Shown here: piece by piece, positions 57,373 to 64,000 of the stretch
Layout of the letters: the number at the start of each line of letters is the position of its first letter
Numbering within the stretch: position 1 is the stretch's first letter
Assembly: GCF_001898115.1 (NCBI RefSeq)
Contig: NZ_MKSQ01000007.1
Coordinates: forward strand, 159,315-223,314
Direction: 5' to 3'
DNA from: Allobosea sp. 67-29
GTDB taxonomy: Bacteria; Pseudomonadota; Alphaproteobacteria; Rhizobiales; Beijerinckiaceae
Length of the DNA stretch: 64,000 nucleotides
The notes under the pieces: generated by a model
The model's input: the letters and a program-made list of their open reading frames with translations, nothing else
The model's database searches: none
What the model was told of the DNA's origin: nothing
Program-made: the position numbers and the translations under genes

Positions 57373-59133
57373 ATGACCAGACGCACTGCGTTCCTCGCCT
57401 TCAGCCTCGTCGTCGCGATCGGCCTGCTCGGATTGCAGTCGTGGGACCTTGCGCTCGGCCGGATCGAGCGCAGCGCCGTCGAGGCCATCGAGGCGCGGAC
57501 CGGTTTCGCCGTCAAGTCGCTCGAGCGCGCGGAGATCGCGCTGCTGCCGCTCCCCCGCATCAGCCTGTCCAAGGTTGCCTTCGCCCAGCGCGACGGCGTC
57601 GTCGCCGGCGAGGCGGTCCGCGTCCGGGCCTATCTGCGGCTGCTGCCGCTGCTGACGGGCCGGCTCGGCATCGGCCGGATCGATCTCGTCGCGCCTCAGC
57701 TCGACGTCGCCGTGCCCGCCGGCAGCGACAGTCTCGGCGACTGGCTGGCGTCGCCGCTCGCCGAGCTGGAGAAGCTGCGCAGCCAGAGCCGGATCGTCGT
57801 CAGTTCCGGCGCCGTCTTCCTGCGGGCCGCCGGGGCCATCCAGAGCATCGTGCGCAACGTCAACATCGTCATCGACGAACGGGGAACGGGCGAGCCGTTC
57901 GGCCTCTCCGGCTCCTTGACCTGGCGTGGCGTGCCGACCGATGTCAGCCTGGTCTGGCCGGTCGCCGGCGGTTCCACCAAGGCTGCGCTTTCGGCGACCT
58001 CGCCGCTGATGAAGCTGCGCTTCGAAGGCACCCGCGCCGGGCCGGGAGAGCCGGTCATCGACGGCACGCTCTCTCTGTCGACGCCCTCGGTGCCCCAGCT
58101 TCTCGACTGGTTCGGTGAAAAGTCACGGATCTCGACGGCGCTGGGCGCCCTCACGCTCAACGCCGACCTGCAGTTGAAGCCCAGGGAAGCCTCCTTCACC
58201 AACGCCGTGGCGAGCCTGGACGGGGACCGTCTCGACGGCGTCATGAAGCTGACCGACGTGGACGGGCGCTTCGCCCTGTCCGGGACGCTTGCCGGCGCTT
58301 CGCTGGACCTGGGTCGGCTGATCCGGCGCCTGCCGCTCCCCGCGATCGACGCGGCCGACACGAGCCCCCTCGACCTCGACGGCTGGACCGGCCGCGACAT
58401 CGACCTGCGGGTGTCGGTGGATGCGGCTCGGATCGACGGCGCGCGCCTCGCCGACGTCGCGACCTACGTCCTCGTCAAGAAGGGCCGCTTCGAGACCGGC
58501 CTGCTCCGGGCCTCGGCCTATGGCGGCACCGTGAAGGGGCGCTTCCTGGCCGTCGGCGCCCCCACCGGGGTCGACGTCAAGCTTCAGGCCGGCGCCGACA
58601 AGGTCGATGTCAGCCAGGCCGCGGCGGATCTTCCACAGCTCGCGCGCCTGGTCGGCACCGGCGGCTTTCAGCTTGCTCTCGACGGGGCGGGCAGGACCTT
58701 CGACGAATTGCTGGGTGCGATGACGGGGCGCGCGGGCATCAGCTTGCGGCAAGGCGAAGTCGGCGGCATCGCGCTCGCCGAGCTGATGCGCCGGGCCGAA
58801 CGCAACCCGTCGCAGCTCCTGCGGGACTGGCACCAGGGCAAGACGCCGTTCGAGACGCTGGCGGCGAATGCCGGCATCGCCAACGGCCTGCTGGTGCTCA
58901 CCGACGCGCAGATGGTCGGCCCGAACTACCGGTTGAACCTGGCCGGCAACGCCTCCCTGCGGACGCGTCAGTTCGACATGCGCGCCTCGCTCGCCTCGCT
59001 CAGCGGATCCCTCAGGCTTCCCCTCGTCCTCAAGGGCCCCGTCGAGGCCCCGTTCTTCGATCTCGAGAGCGAGGCTTTCCTCAGCCCGACCGCGGGTTCC
59101 GTCCCGGTCGCCCCCAGCCTTATCGGCCGCTGA
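57373..59133 (+). CDS. AsmA family protein
   Basis: The 586-residue protein has an N-terminal membrane anchor (residues about 5-24) and then the AsmA beta-structure: IEARTGFAVKSLERAEIALLPLPRISL, VRVRAYLRLLPLLTGRLGIGRIDLVAP. The C-terminal AsmA repeat is MTGRAGISLRQGEVGGIALAEL. AsmA-like proteins are proposed to carry phospholipids between membranes or to aid outer-membrane assembly. It is monocistronic, with 180-bp and 86-bp gaps on its two sides. Confidence 0.88.
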   Translation: MTRRTAFLAFSLVVAIGLLGLQSWDLALGRIERSAVEAIEARTGFAVKSLERAEIALLPLPRISLSKVAFAQRDGVVAGEAVRVRAYLRLLPLLTGRLGIGRIDLVAPQLDVAVPAGSDSLGDWLASPLAELEKLRSQSRIVVSSGAVFLRAAGAIQSIVRNVNIVIDERGTGEPFGLSGSLTWRGVPTDVSLVWPVAGGSTKAALSATSPLMKLRFEGTRAGPGEPVIDGTLSLSTPSVPQLLDWFGEKSRISTALGALTLNADLQLKPREASFTNAVASLDGDRLDGVMKLTDVDGRFALSGTLAGASLDLGRLIRRLPLPAIDAADTSPLDLDGWTGRDIDLRVSVDAARIDGARLADVATYVLVKKGRFETGLLRASAYGGTVKGRFLAVGAPTGVDVKLQAGADKVDVSQAAADLPQLARLVGTGGFQLALDGAGRTFDELLGAMTGRAGISLRQGEVGGIALAELMRRAERNPSQLLRDWHQGKTPFETLAANAGIANGLLVLTDAQMVGPNYRLNLAGNASLRTRQFDMRASLASLSGSLRLPLVLKGPVEAPFFDLESEAFLSPTAGSVPVAPSLIGR

Positions 59134-59219
59134 GGGCGGTTGCAGGGCGCTTCCGCCTCCCGCGAAAATCCGGTCTGATGCCGCACGGCCCCATGAGGGC
59201 CGCGACAGGAGGGAGCGAG

Positions 59220-60398
59220 ATGCGGACATGGATCAGGAGCGCGGTTGCGCTCGCAGCAATGATGGTGACGGGCATGGCCGGGGCGCAGGAACTGATCGTC
59301 GAGAAGAAGGTCTTCGAGCTGCCCAGCTTCACGACGCAGTCCGGCCGCACGTTGAAACAGGTTCGGGTCGGCTGGGAGAGCTACGGCACGCTCAATGCCG
59401 ACAAGTCGAACGCCGTGCTGATCTGCCACTTCTTTTCCGGAAACTCCCACGCGGCCGGCAAGTACGACGCCAAGGACGCGCAGCCGGGTTACTGGGACGC
59501 GATCATCGGCCCGGGCAAGGCGATCGACACCGACAGATATTTCGTCATCGCCTCCGACACGCTGGTGAATCTGAATACCGGAGATCCCAAGACCACGACG
59601 ACGGGGCCGGCCACGATCGACCCCGACACCGGCAAGCCCTACGGGCTCGACTTCCCGATCGTCACCATCCGCGACTTCGTCGAGGTTCAGAAGGCCCTCG
59701 TCGAAAGCCTGGGCATCAAGAAGCTGGCTCTGGTCGCGGGCCCCTCGATGGGCTCGCTCCAGACCTTCGAATGGGCGGCCAGACATCCCGAGATGGTGGC
59801 GAAGGCCATGCCCGTGATCGGCGCCGCCGAAGCCGATGCGATGCTGATCGGCTGGCTCGACGTCTGGGCGGCGCCGATTCTGGTCGATCCCGACTGGAAC
59901 AAGGGCGACTATTACGGCAAGGCACCGCCCCTCGCCGGCCTCGCCAAGGCGCTGACGGCGGTTACGCTCCACGCCAATCATCAGGAATGGGCGGATGCGA
60001 CCTTCGCCCGGCGCCCGGCCAAGGCGGATGAGGATCCCGGTATGACGCTCGCGGCCAAGTTCCAGGTCCAGAGCGTGCTCGACAACGCCGGCATGGCCCG
60101 CGCCAGGCTCTCCGACGCGAACCACTTCCTCTACCTCGTCAAGGCGAACCAGCTCTTCGCCGCCGGCGGCACCTCGCTCGCCGACGGCATAGCGAAGATC
60201 CGGGCGCCGATGCTCTACATCACCCAGCCCAAGGACCTGGTCTTCACCGCCGAGACCGTGGCAGCGACCCTGAAGGCGGCGAAGGATGCCGGCCGCGACA
60301 TCACCCATGTCACCATCGACGGCGTGCGCGGCCATCTCGACGGCGTCATATCGATGAAGCAGGCGGAAGGCGCGATCCGGGCCTTCCTGGCACGGTAG
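59220..60398 (+). CDS. Secreted MetX-like alpha/beta hydrolase
   Basis: The 392-residue protein has a signal peptide (residues 1-22, cleavage after MAGA) and a homoserine O-acetyltransferase-like fold. It shows VGWESYGTLNADKSNAVLICH, nucleophile elbow GPSMGS, acid in QPKDLVF and histidine in GVRGHLDGV. MetX enzymes are cytoplasmic and read GGSMGG at the elbow, so an exported relative is unlikely to make methionine and is more likely an esterase or acyltransferase. The start at 59220 has an aggagg ribosome binding site. No met genes are adjacent. Confidence 0.85.
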   Translation: MRTWIRSAVALAAMMVTGMAGAQELIVEKKVFELPSFTTQSGRTLKQVRVGWESYGTLNADKSNAVLICHFFSGNSHAAGKYDAKDAQPGYWDAIIGPGKAIDTDRYFVIASDTLVNLNTGDPKTTTTGPATIDPDTGKPYGLDFPIVTIRDFVEVQKALVESLGIKKLALVAGPSMGSLQTFEWAARHPEMVAKAMPVIGAAEADAMLIGWLDVWAAPILVDPDWNKGDYYGKAPPLAGLAKALTAVTLHANHQEWADATFARRPAKADEDPGMTLAAKFQVQSVLDNAGMARARLSDANHFLYLVKANQLFAAGGTSLADGIAKIRAPMLYITQPKDLVFTAETVAATLKAAKDAGRDITHVTIDGVRGHLDGVISMKQAEGAIRAFLAR

Positions 60399-60430
60399 CG
60401 CCGGCTGACCCTGCGCAGGACCACGCCGAC

Positions 60431-60511
60431 ATTGCGAAGAACGAGACGACGAAGCGATCCAGGGCGCGTAGAGCACCGCCCGCCCATGGATTGCTTCGCT
60501 GCGCTCGCAAC
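60431..60511. repeat. Dispersed palindromic element
   Basis: The left arm (60431-60464, attgcgaag...gacgaagcgatccaggg) and right arm (60482-60511, cccatggattgcttcgctgcgctcgcaac) are imperfect inverted copies with a short spacer. The right arm is the well-known 'atggattgcttcgctgcgc' type of intergenic repeat common in Rhizobiales and other proteobacteria. It fills the gap between the convergent hydrolase and MFS genes. Confidence 0.65.
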
Positions 60512-60570
60512 GACGATCGGGTGTGATGGACGAGCGGGTAATCCCGGCCGCAGCGAAGCGAGCCTGCCCT

Positions 60571-61818
60571 TCACGCGACGAAGCGCAGTCGACGCGCGCC
60601 GTAGAGAAGAAGCCCACTACACACGACCGCGCCGAGCAGATAGGGAGCATGCAGAGCAGTCGGTCGGCCGGTGACAGGTTCCAGCGCCGACACCAGCGCG
60701 CCCGTGCCAAGTGCGCCGAACGGCATCGCACCCCAGGCAAAGAAACGATAGACGGAATTGACCCGCCCAAGCAGATGGTCGGGGATCAAGCGCTGGCGAT
60801 AGCTCACCGTCACCACGTTCCAGAGCATGCCGCCAGCAGCTTCCAGAAACATGGCCAGGCCTGCGAGCGGCGCCGAGCTGCACAAGCCCAACAGGGCATG
60901 CAGCAACACGAAGGAACTCAGCGCTGCGATCAGGCTCGCGCGCATGCCGATTCGGCGCGCCACCTCCGGCGCGAACAGACCCCCAAGCACGCCGCCGGCG
61001 GCCGCACAGGTCAGCAACAGCCCATAGCCGGTCGCGTCAAGGTGCAGGACCTCCTGCGCATAGAGCACCAGGATCGTCAGGCCTCCGACCGCGATCGCGT
61101 TGATGACACCCAGCATGACGGCAAGCCGCAGGATCACGGGGTTGTCCCGCATCCAAGCTAGTCCCTCACGCAGCGCGGGCCAGAAGCGCTTGCTCTCAGC
61201 TGGGCTCTGAACCGGCAGCGTGATCAGCCAGACGATGCCTATCGACAGAGAAAGCGTCGCGGTATTGACGCCGAATGGCACGGCGATGCCCGCGGCGATC
61301 AGCACACCGGCAAGCGGTGGGCCGACAAAACGGCCCATAACCTGCTCCGCGCTCCACATCTGCCCGTTGGCGCGCTCCAGACTCTCTCGCGCTACGATCG
61401 AGGGCAGCACCGTTTGTGCAGCGTTGTCTCGCACGACTTCGGCACTGGCAAGCAGGAACGCGATGGCGGCGAGTGTCGCCATGAGGCCGATCTCGCTCCC
61501 CGGAGCGATCGGCGAAACCGGGATCGAAAGCGTCAAACCGACCACGCCCAGCATCAAAGCGAGCCGGACAGCGTCAGCGCGGATCATCAGTAGGCGTCGA
61601 TCGACCCGGTCGGTCCAGACGCCTGCCGGCAAGGCGAACAAGAACCATGGCAGCCGCCCGGCCATGGCGACGGCAGCGATCATCATCGGATCGCGGGTCA
61701 GCAGCGTCGCCAGCCAGGGCATTGCGACCGCGACGACGCCGTCACCTAGATTGGCGACGACGCTACTCGATAGGATGAGACGATAATTCCGGTTCGACCG
61801 CAGCAATTCGTAGCCCAT
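60571..61818 (-). CDS. MFS transporter, MFS_3 (enterobactin exporter-like) family
   Basis: The 415-residue membrane protein has about 12 helices. The N-terminus SNRNYRLILSSSVVANLGDG and the segment AGVWTDRVDRRLLMIRADAVR are typical of the MFS_3/EntS branch, as is VRDNAAQTVLPSIVARESLERANG. It probably exports a small molecule; the substrate is unknown. The gene stands alone between two repeat-bearing gaps. Confidence 0.88.
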   Translation of the reverse strand: MGYELLRSNRNYRLILSSSVVANLGDGVVAVAMPWLATLLTRDPMMIAAVAMAGRLPWFLFALPAGVWTDRVDRRLLMIRADAVRLALMLGVVGLTLSIPVSPIAPGSEIGLMATLAAIAFLLASAEVVRDNAAQTVLPSIVARESLERANGQMWSAEQVMGRFVGPPLAGVLIAAGIAVPFGVNTATLSLSIGIVWLITLPVQSPAESKRFWPALREGLAWMRDNPVILRLAVMLGVINAIAVGGLTILVLYAQEVLHLDATGYGLLLTCAAAGGVLGGLFAPEVARRIGMRASLIAALSSFVLLHALLGLCSSAPLAGLAMFLEAAGGMLWNVVTVSYRQRLIPDHLLGRVNSVYRFFAWGAMPFGALGTGALVSALEPVTGRPTALHAPYLLGAVVCSGLLLYGARRLRFVA

Positions 61819-61911
61819 GGCAACCCGCTAAGCGACGGTGCTCGTGGCACCCCTCAAAGACAGCAAGGTCCGACCAAGGAGGCCTGTCAATCGTTGAGGA
61901 GCCACCAGCCC

Positions 61912-61959
61912 CTACCGCGCCAGTACCGTCTTCACGCCGTCGATCACGAACCGCACGGT
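61912..61959 (-). pseudogene. Remnant of a marC 3' end
   Basis: On the minus strand these 16 codons read TVRFVIDGVKTVLAR-stop, against the end of the intact MarC 1.35 kb away, AVQFVIDGVKAALTG-stop. At the DNA level 28 of 30 bases agree (61930-61959 against 63314-63343), including a 22-bp perfect run. No more of the gene is present. It is a leftover of a duplicated or rearranged marC, directly downstream of the M20D gene. Confidence 0.6.
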
Positions 61960-61992
61960 AGCGCCCTTCGGCCTCCGCGCCCGCCGCCGGTC

Positions 61993-63150
61993 TCAGGCGG
62001 CGGGTAGCCGCCTGCGCACGATGCCGGCATGGAAGCGGGCGCCGTGGATCAGGCCGGCATCGTCGAAATCGTAGCGCGGATTGTGCAGCGGCGCGCTGTC
62101 GCCATTGCCGAGAAAAACGAAGCAGCCGGGCACATGGTCGAGGAAGCGGGCGAAGTCCTCCGAGCCGGTGAAGGGCTCGTCGACGACCGCGACATTCTCC
62201 GCTCCGAGCAGGTCCCGTGCCGCTCCCAAAGCCTCCTCGGTCAAGGCCGGATCGTTCAGCAGCGGCACGAATTCGCGGGTGTAGCTCACCGCGTGATCGA
62301 CATTGTAGGCCCGCGCTGTCCCTTCGGCGATCAGGCGCATCTGCGCCTCGATATCGGCACTGACCTCGGGGCTGAAGCTGCGGGCGTCGCCGAGGATGCG
62401 CGCCTCGCCCGGCAGGGCATTGCGCGTGCCGTCGGTGAGCAGCTCCGTCACCGAGACCACCCCGACCGAGGTGGGGCTCAGCCGTCGCGAGACGATGGTC
62501 TGCAGGCTCATCACGACCGCGCAGGCCGCGACGAGCGTCTCGGACCCGGCATGCGGACGGGCGGCATGACCGCCGACGCCCCGCAGCACGATCTCGAAAT
62601 TATCCTCCGCCGACATGATGGCTCCCGCGCGCGTCTGGAAATGCCCGACGGCGAGCCCCGGCGCGTTGTGCAGCCCGTAGATCTCCTCGAAGGGAAAGCG
62701 CTCCAGAACGCCGTCATCGAGCATGGCGAGCGCCCCCCGGCCCCACTCCTCGGCCGGCTGGAAGATGAAGCGCACCGTGCCGTCGAAGCCGCCCTCGGCC
62801 GCGAGCAGTTTCGCCGCGCCGAGCAGCATCGCCGTGTGGCCGTCATGGCCGCAGGCATGCATCACGCCGGGATTTTGCGAGCGATACGGCGCCTCGCCCT
62901 GCTCCGGGATCCTCAAGGCGTCCATGTCGGCCCGAAGCGCGATCGCCCGGTTGCCGTTACCGCGCTTCAAGGTTCCGACCACGCCGGTTCCACCGATGCC
63001 GGTCGCGACCTCGTCCAGTCCGAATTCCCGCAGCCTGTCGGCGACGAAGGCGCTGGTGCGCGTCTCCTCGAAGCCGAATTCAGGATGGGCGTGCAGGTCA
63101 CGCCGCCAGGCGATCATCTCCTGCACCAGCTTGTCGAGATCGATCGTCAC
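61993..63150 (-). CDS. M20D amidohydrolase
   Basis: The 385-residue zinc hydrolase of the hippurate/indole-acyl amino acid hydrolase branch has DLHAHPEFGFEE, RADMDALRI, MHACGHDGHTAMLLGAA, PAEEW and the C-terminal GSEDFARFL. It starts at GTG 63150 with an aaggac site. It is similar in motifs to the gene at 29822-30982 but clearly diverged. It lies between marC and a remnant of a marC 3' end. The substrate is unknown. Confidence 0.92.
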   Translation of the reverse strand: MTIDLDKLVQEMIAWRRDLHAHPEFGFEETRTSAFVADRLREFGLDEVATGIGGTGVVGTLKRGNGNRAIALRADMDALRIPEQGEAPYRSQNPGVMHACGHDGHTAMLLGAAKLLAAEGGFDGTVRFIFQPAEEWGRGALAMLDDGVLERFPFEEIYGLHNAPGLAVGHFQTRAGAIMSAEDNFEIVLRGVGGHAARPHAGSETLVAACAVVMSLQTIVSRRLSPTSVGVVSVTELLTDGTRNALPGEARILGDARSFSPEVSADIEAQMRLIAEGTARAYNVDHAVSYTREFVPLLNDPALTEEALGAARDLLGAENVAVVDEPFTGSEDFARFLDHVPGCFVFLGNGDSAPLHNPRYDFDDAGLIHGARFHAGIVRRRLPAA

Positions 63151-63295
63151 GGCCTGTCCTTCGCGTCATCGGCCGGGGGCATTTTCCTGCCGGCGCCGCG
63201 TGAAGGTAGCGTGCAGTCTGCGAGACAGGCGCTGCAATCCGGCGCTCGATTTGCAAGGTTCTTGCCTGTCCACCGGCCGCATGGCGCCGTCCGGC

Positions 63296-63943
63296 CTAGC
63301 CGGTCAGCGCCGCCTTCACGCCGTCGATCACGAACTGCACGGCCAGCGCCGCGAGGATCACGCCAAGCAGGCGCGTCAGCACGACGTTGCCGGTGACGCC
63401 GAGCAGCTTCGCGATCGAGGACGCTGCGAGAAACACCGCAAGGCAGCACAGGATCACCAGCCCGCAGATGATCGCGAGCGTGGCCAGCAGCACCGGGTCG
63501 CCATGGGCGCGGCCCGCGAGCAGGATCGTCGCGGTCAGCGCGCCCGGCCCCGCCATCAGCGGGATCGCCAGCGGAAAAGCCGCGACGTTACGGATATGGT
63601 CCTGCGTGATCGCGGTCTCCGCCGTCTGCTGCTTGCGCTCGGTCCGGCGCTCGAACACCATCTCGAAGGCGATCCAGAACAGCAGCAGCCCGCCGGCGAT
63701 CCGGAAGGCCGGCAACGAGACGCCGAGCGCCTTCAGCACGACGTCGCCAGCCACGCCGAAGAAACCCATGATGCAGAACGCGATGATCGAGGCGCGCACG
63801 GCGACCTGCCGTCGTTCGCCCGCCGACATCCCGCGCGTCAGCGACAGGAATATCGGTGCAAGACCCGGCGGATCGAGCGTCACCAGCATGGTGACGAGGG
63901 CTGCGGTGGTGAATTCCATGTACATCGCGGCGGACTTCACCAT
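63296..63943 (-). CDS. MarC family integral membrane protein
   Basis: The 215-residue protein has six hydrophobic segments (first at about residues 10-32) and MarC family signatures: LDPPGLAPIFLSLT, FRIAGGLLLFWIAFEM, and FPLAIPLMAGPGALTATILL. MarC was named for multiple antibiotic resistance, but its role is unproven; it is often classed as an NAAT-like transporter. It is the last gene of the window; 57 bp beyond its start show nothing recognisable. Confidence 0.92.
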   Translation of the reverse strand: MVKSAAMYMEFTTAALVTMLVTLDPPGLAPIFLSLTRGMSAGERRQVAVRASIIAFCIMGFFGVAGDVVLKALGVSLPAFRIAGGLLLFWIAFEMVFERRTERKQQTAETAITQDHIRNVAAFPLAIPLMAGPGALTATILLAGRAHGDPVLLATLAIICGLVILCCLAVFLAASSIAKLLGVTGNVVLTRLLGVILAALAVQFVIDGVKAALTG

Positions 63944-64000
63944 GCCTCGCGCCCGCCGTCACCCGCCAAGCGAGGCGGGATTGTGGCGGGCTCCTCTCAG

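Noticed and set aside
58968..60770. Open minus-strand frame of 600 codons
   Set aside because: Antisense to the AsmA and MetX-like genes and across the dispersed repeat; no domain.

Overview
The window is high-GC DNA from an alphaproteobacterium, most likely of the order Hyphomicrobiales (Rhizobiales). A Bosea-like genus is my best guess. The evidence is the backbone gene order (rlpA, S11 carboxypeptidase, tmk, holB, metG, tatD, MBL hydrolase), the protocatechuate branch of the beta-ketoadipate pathway with a PcaQ-type operator, a DUF2865 protein, the Ppx-RlmE pair and dispersed palindromes of the rhizobial kind. The genus is an inference; no rRNA or tRNA gene was seen.

Positions 1 to about 12,600 are the right-hand part of an integrated phage-like element. 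It holds a primase-helicase, a geneless stretch with strong repeats, four small unknown genes, a tail tape-measure protein, a winged-helix regulator, a minus-strand pair (unknown gene plus excisionase-like HTH protein), a gpD-type tail hub protein, a two-gene cassette of unknown function (soluble protein plus four-helix membrane protein), a small membrane protein and a P4-type tyrosine integrase. No capsid, portal, terminase, tail tube, sheath or lysis gene is visible, so the element is either an eroded prophage or a satellite-like element that keeps two tail genes. The two-gene cassette next to the integrase end (9580-10979) is the best candidate for an undescribed system. Its order, sizes and topology recall RexA/RexB-type phage exclusion.

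Positions 13,004 to 20,381 are plus-strand housekeeping genes: cell-wall proteins, thymidylate kinase, DNA polymerase III delta prime, methionyl-tRNA synthetase, TatD nuclease and an MBL hydrolase, packed with overlapping stop and start codons. A plus-strand M20 deacylase follows. Then a minus-strand block (32,517 down to 21,881) carries an M81 metallopeptidase, two M20 hydrolases, a complete peptide-type ABC transporter with a fused double ATPase, and an amidase. This looks like an uptake-and-hydrolysis unit for an amide- or peptide-bonded compound.

Positions 40,068 down to 32,700 hold pcaDCHGFIJ plus quiC. Together they convert 3-dehydroshikimate through protocatechuate to succinyl-CoA and acetyl-CoA. 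A near-consensus PcaQ-type operator sits just upstream of pcaD, but no pcaQ gene is in the window. Upstream, on the same strand, are an SDR dehydrogenase, a NitT/TauT-type ABC transporter and an FAD oxidoreductase, divergent from a LysR regulator with two perfect inverted repeats in the shared promoter region.

Positions 46,636 to 64,000 carry mixed backbone genes: glpK, ppx, rlmE, a DUF305 membrane protein, two MFS exporters, guaB, a MAPEG protein, a DUF2865 protein, an AsmA protein, a secreted MetX-like hydrolase, another M20D amidohydrolase and marC. A 22-bp perfect direct repeat from the 3' end of marC reappears on the far side of the last M20 gene, marking a past duplication or insertion.
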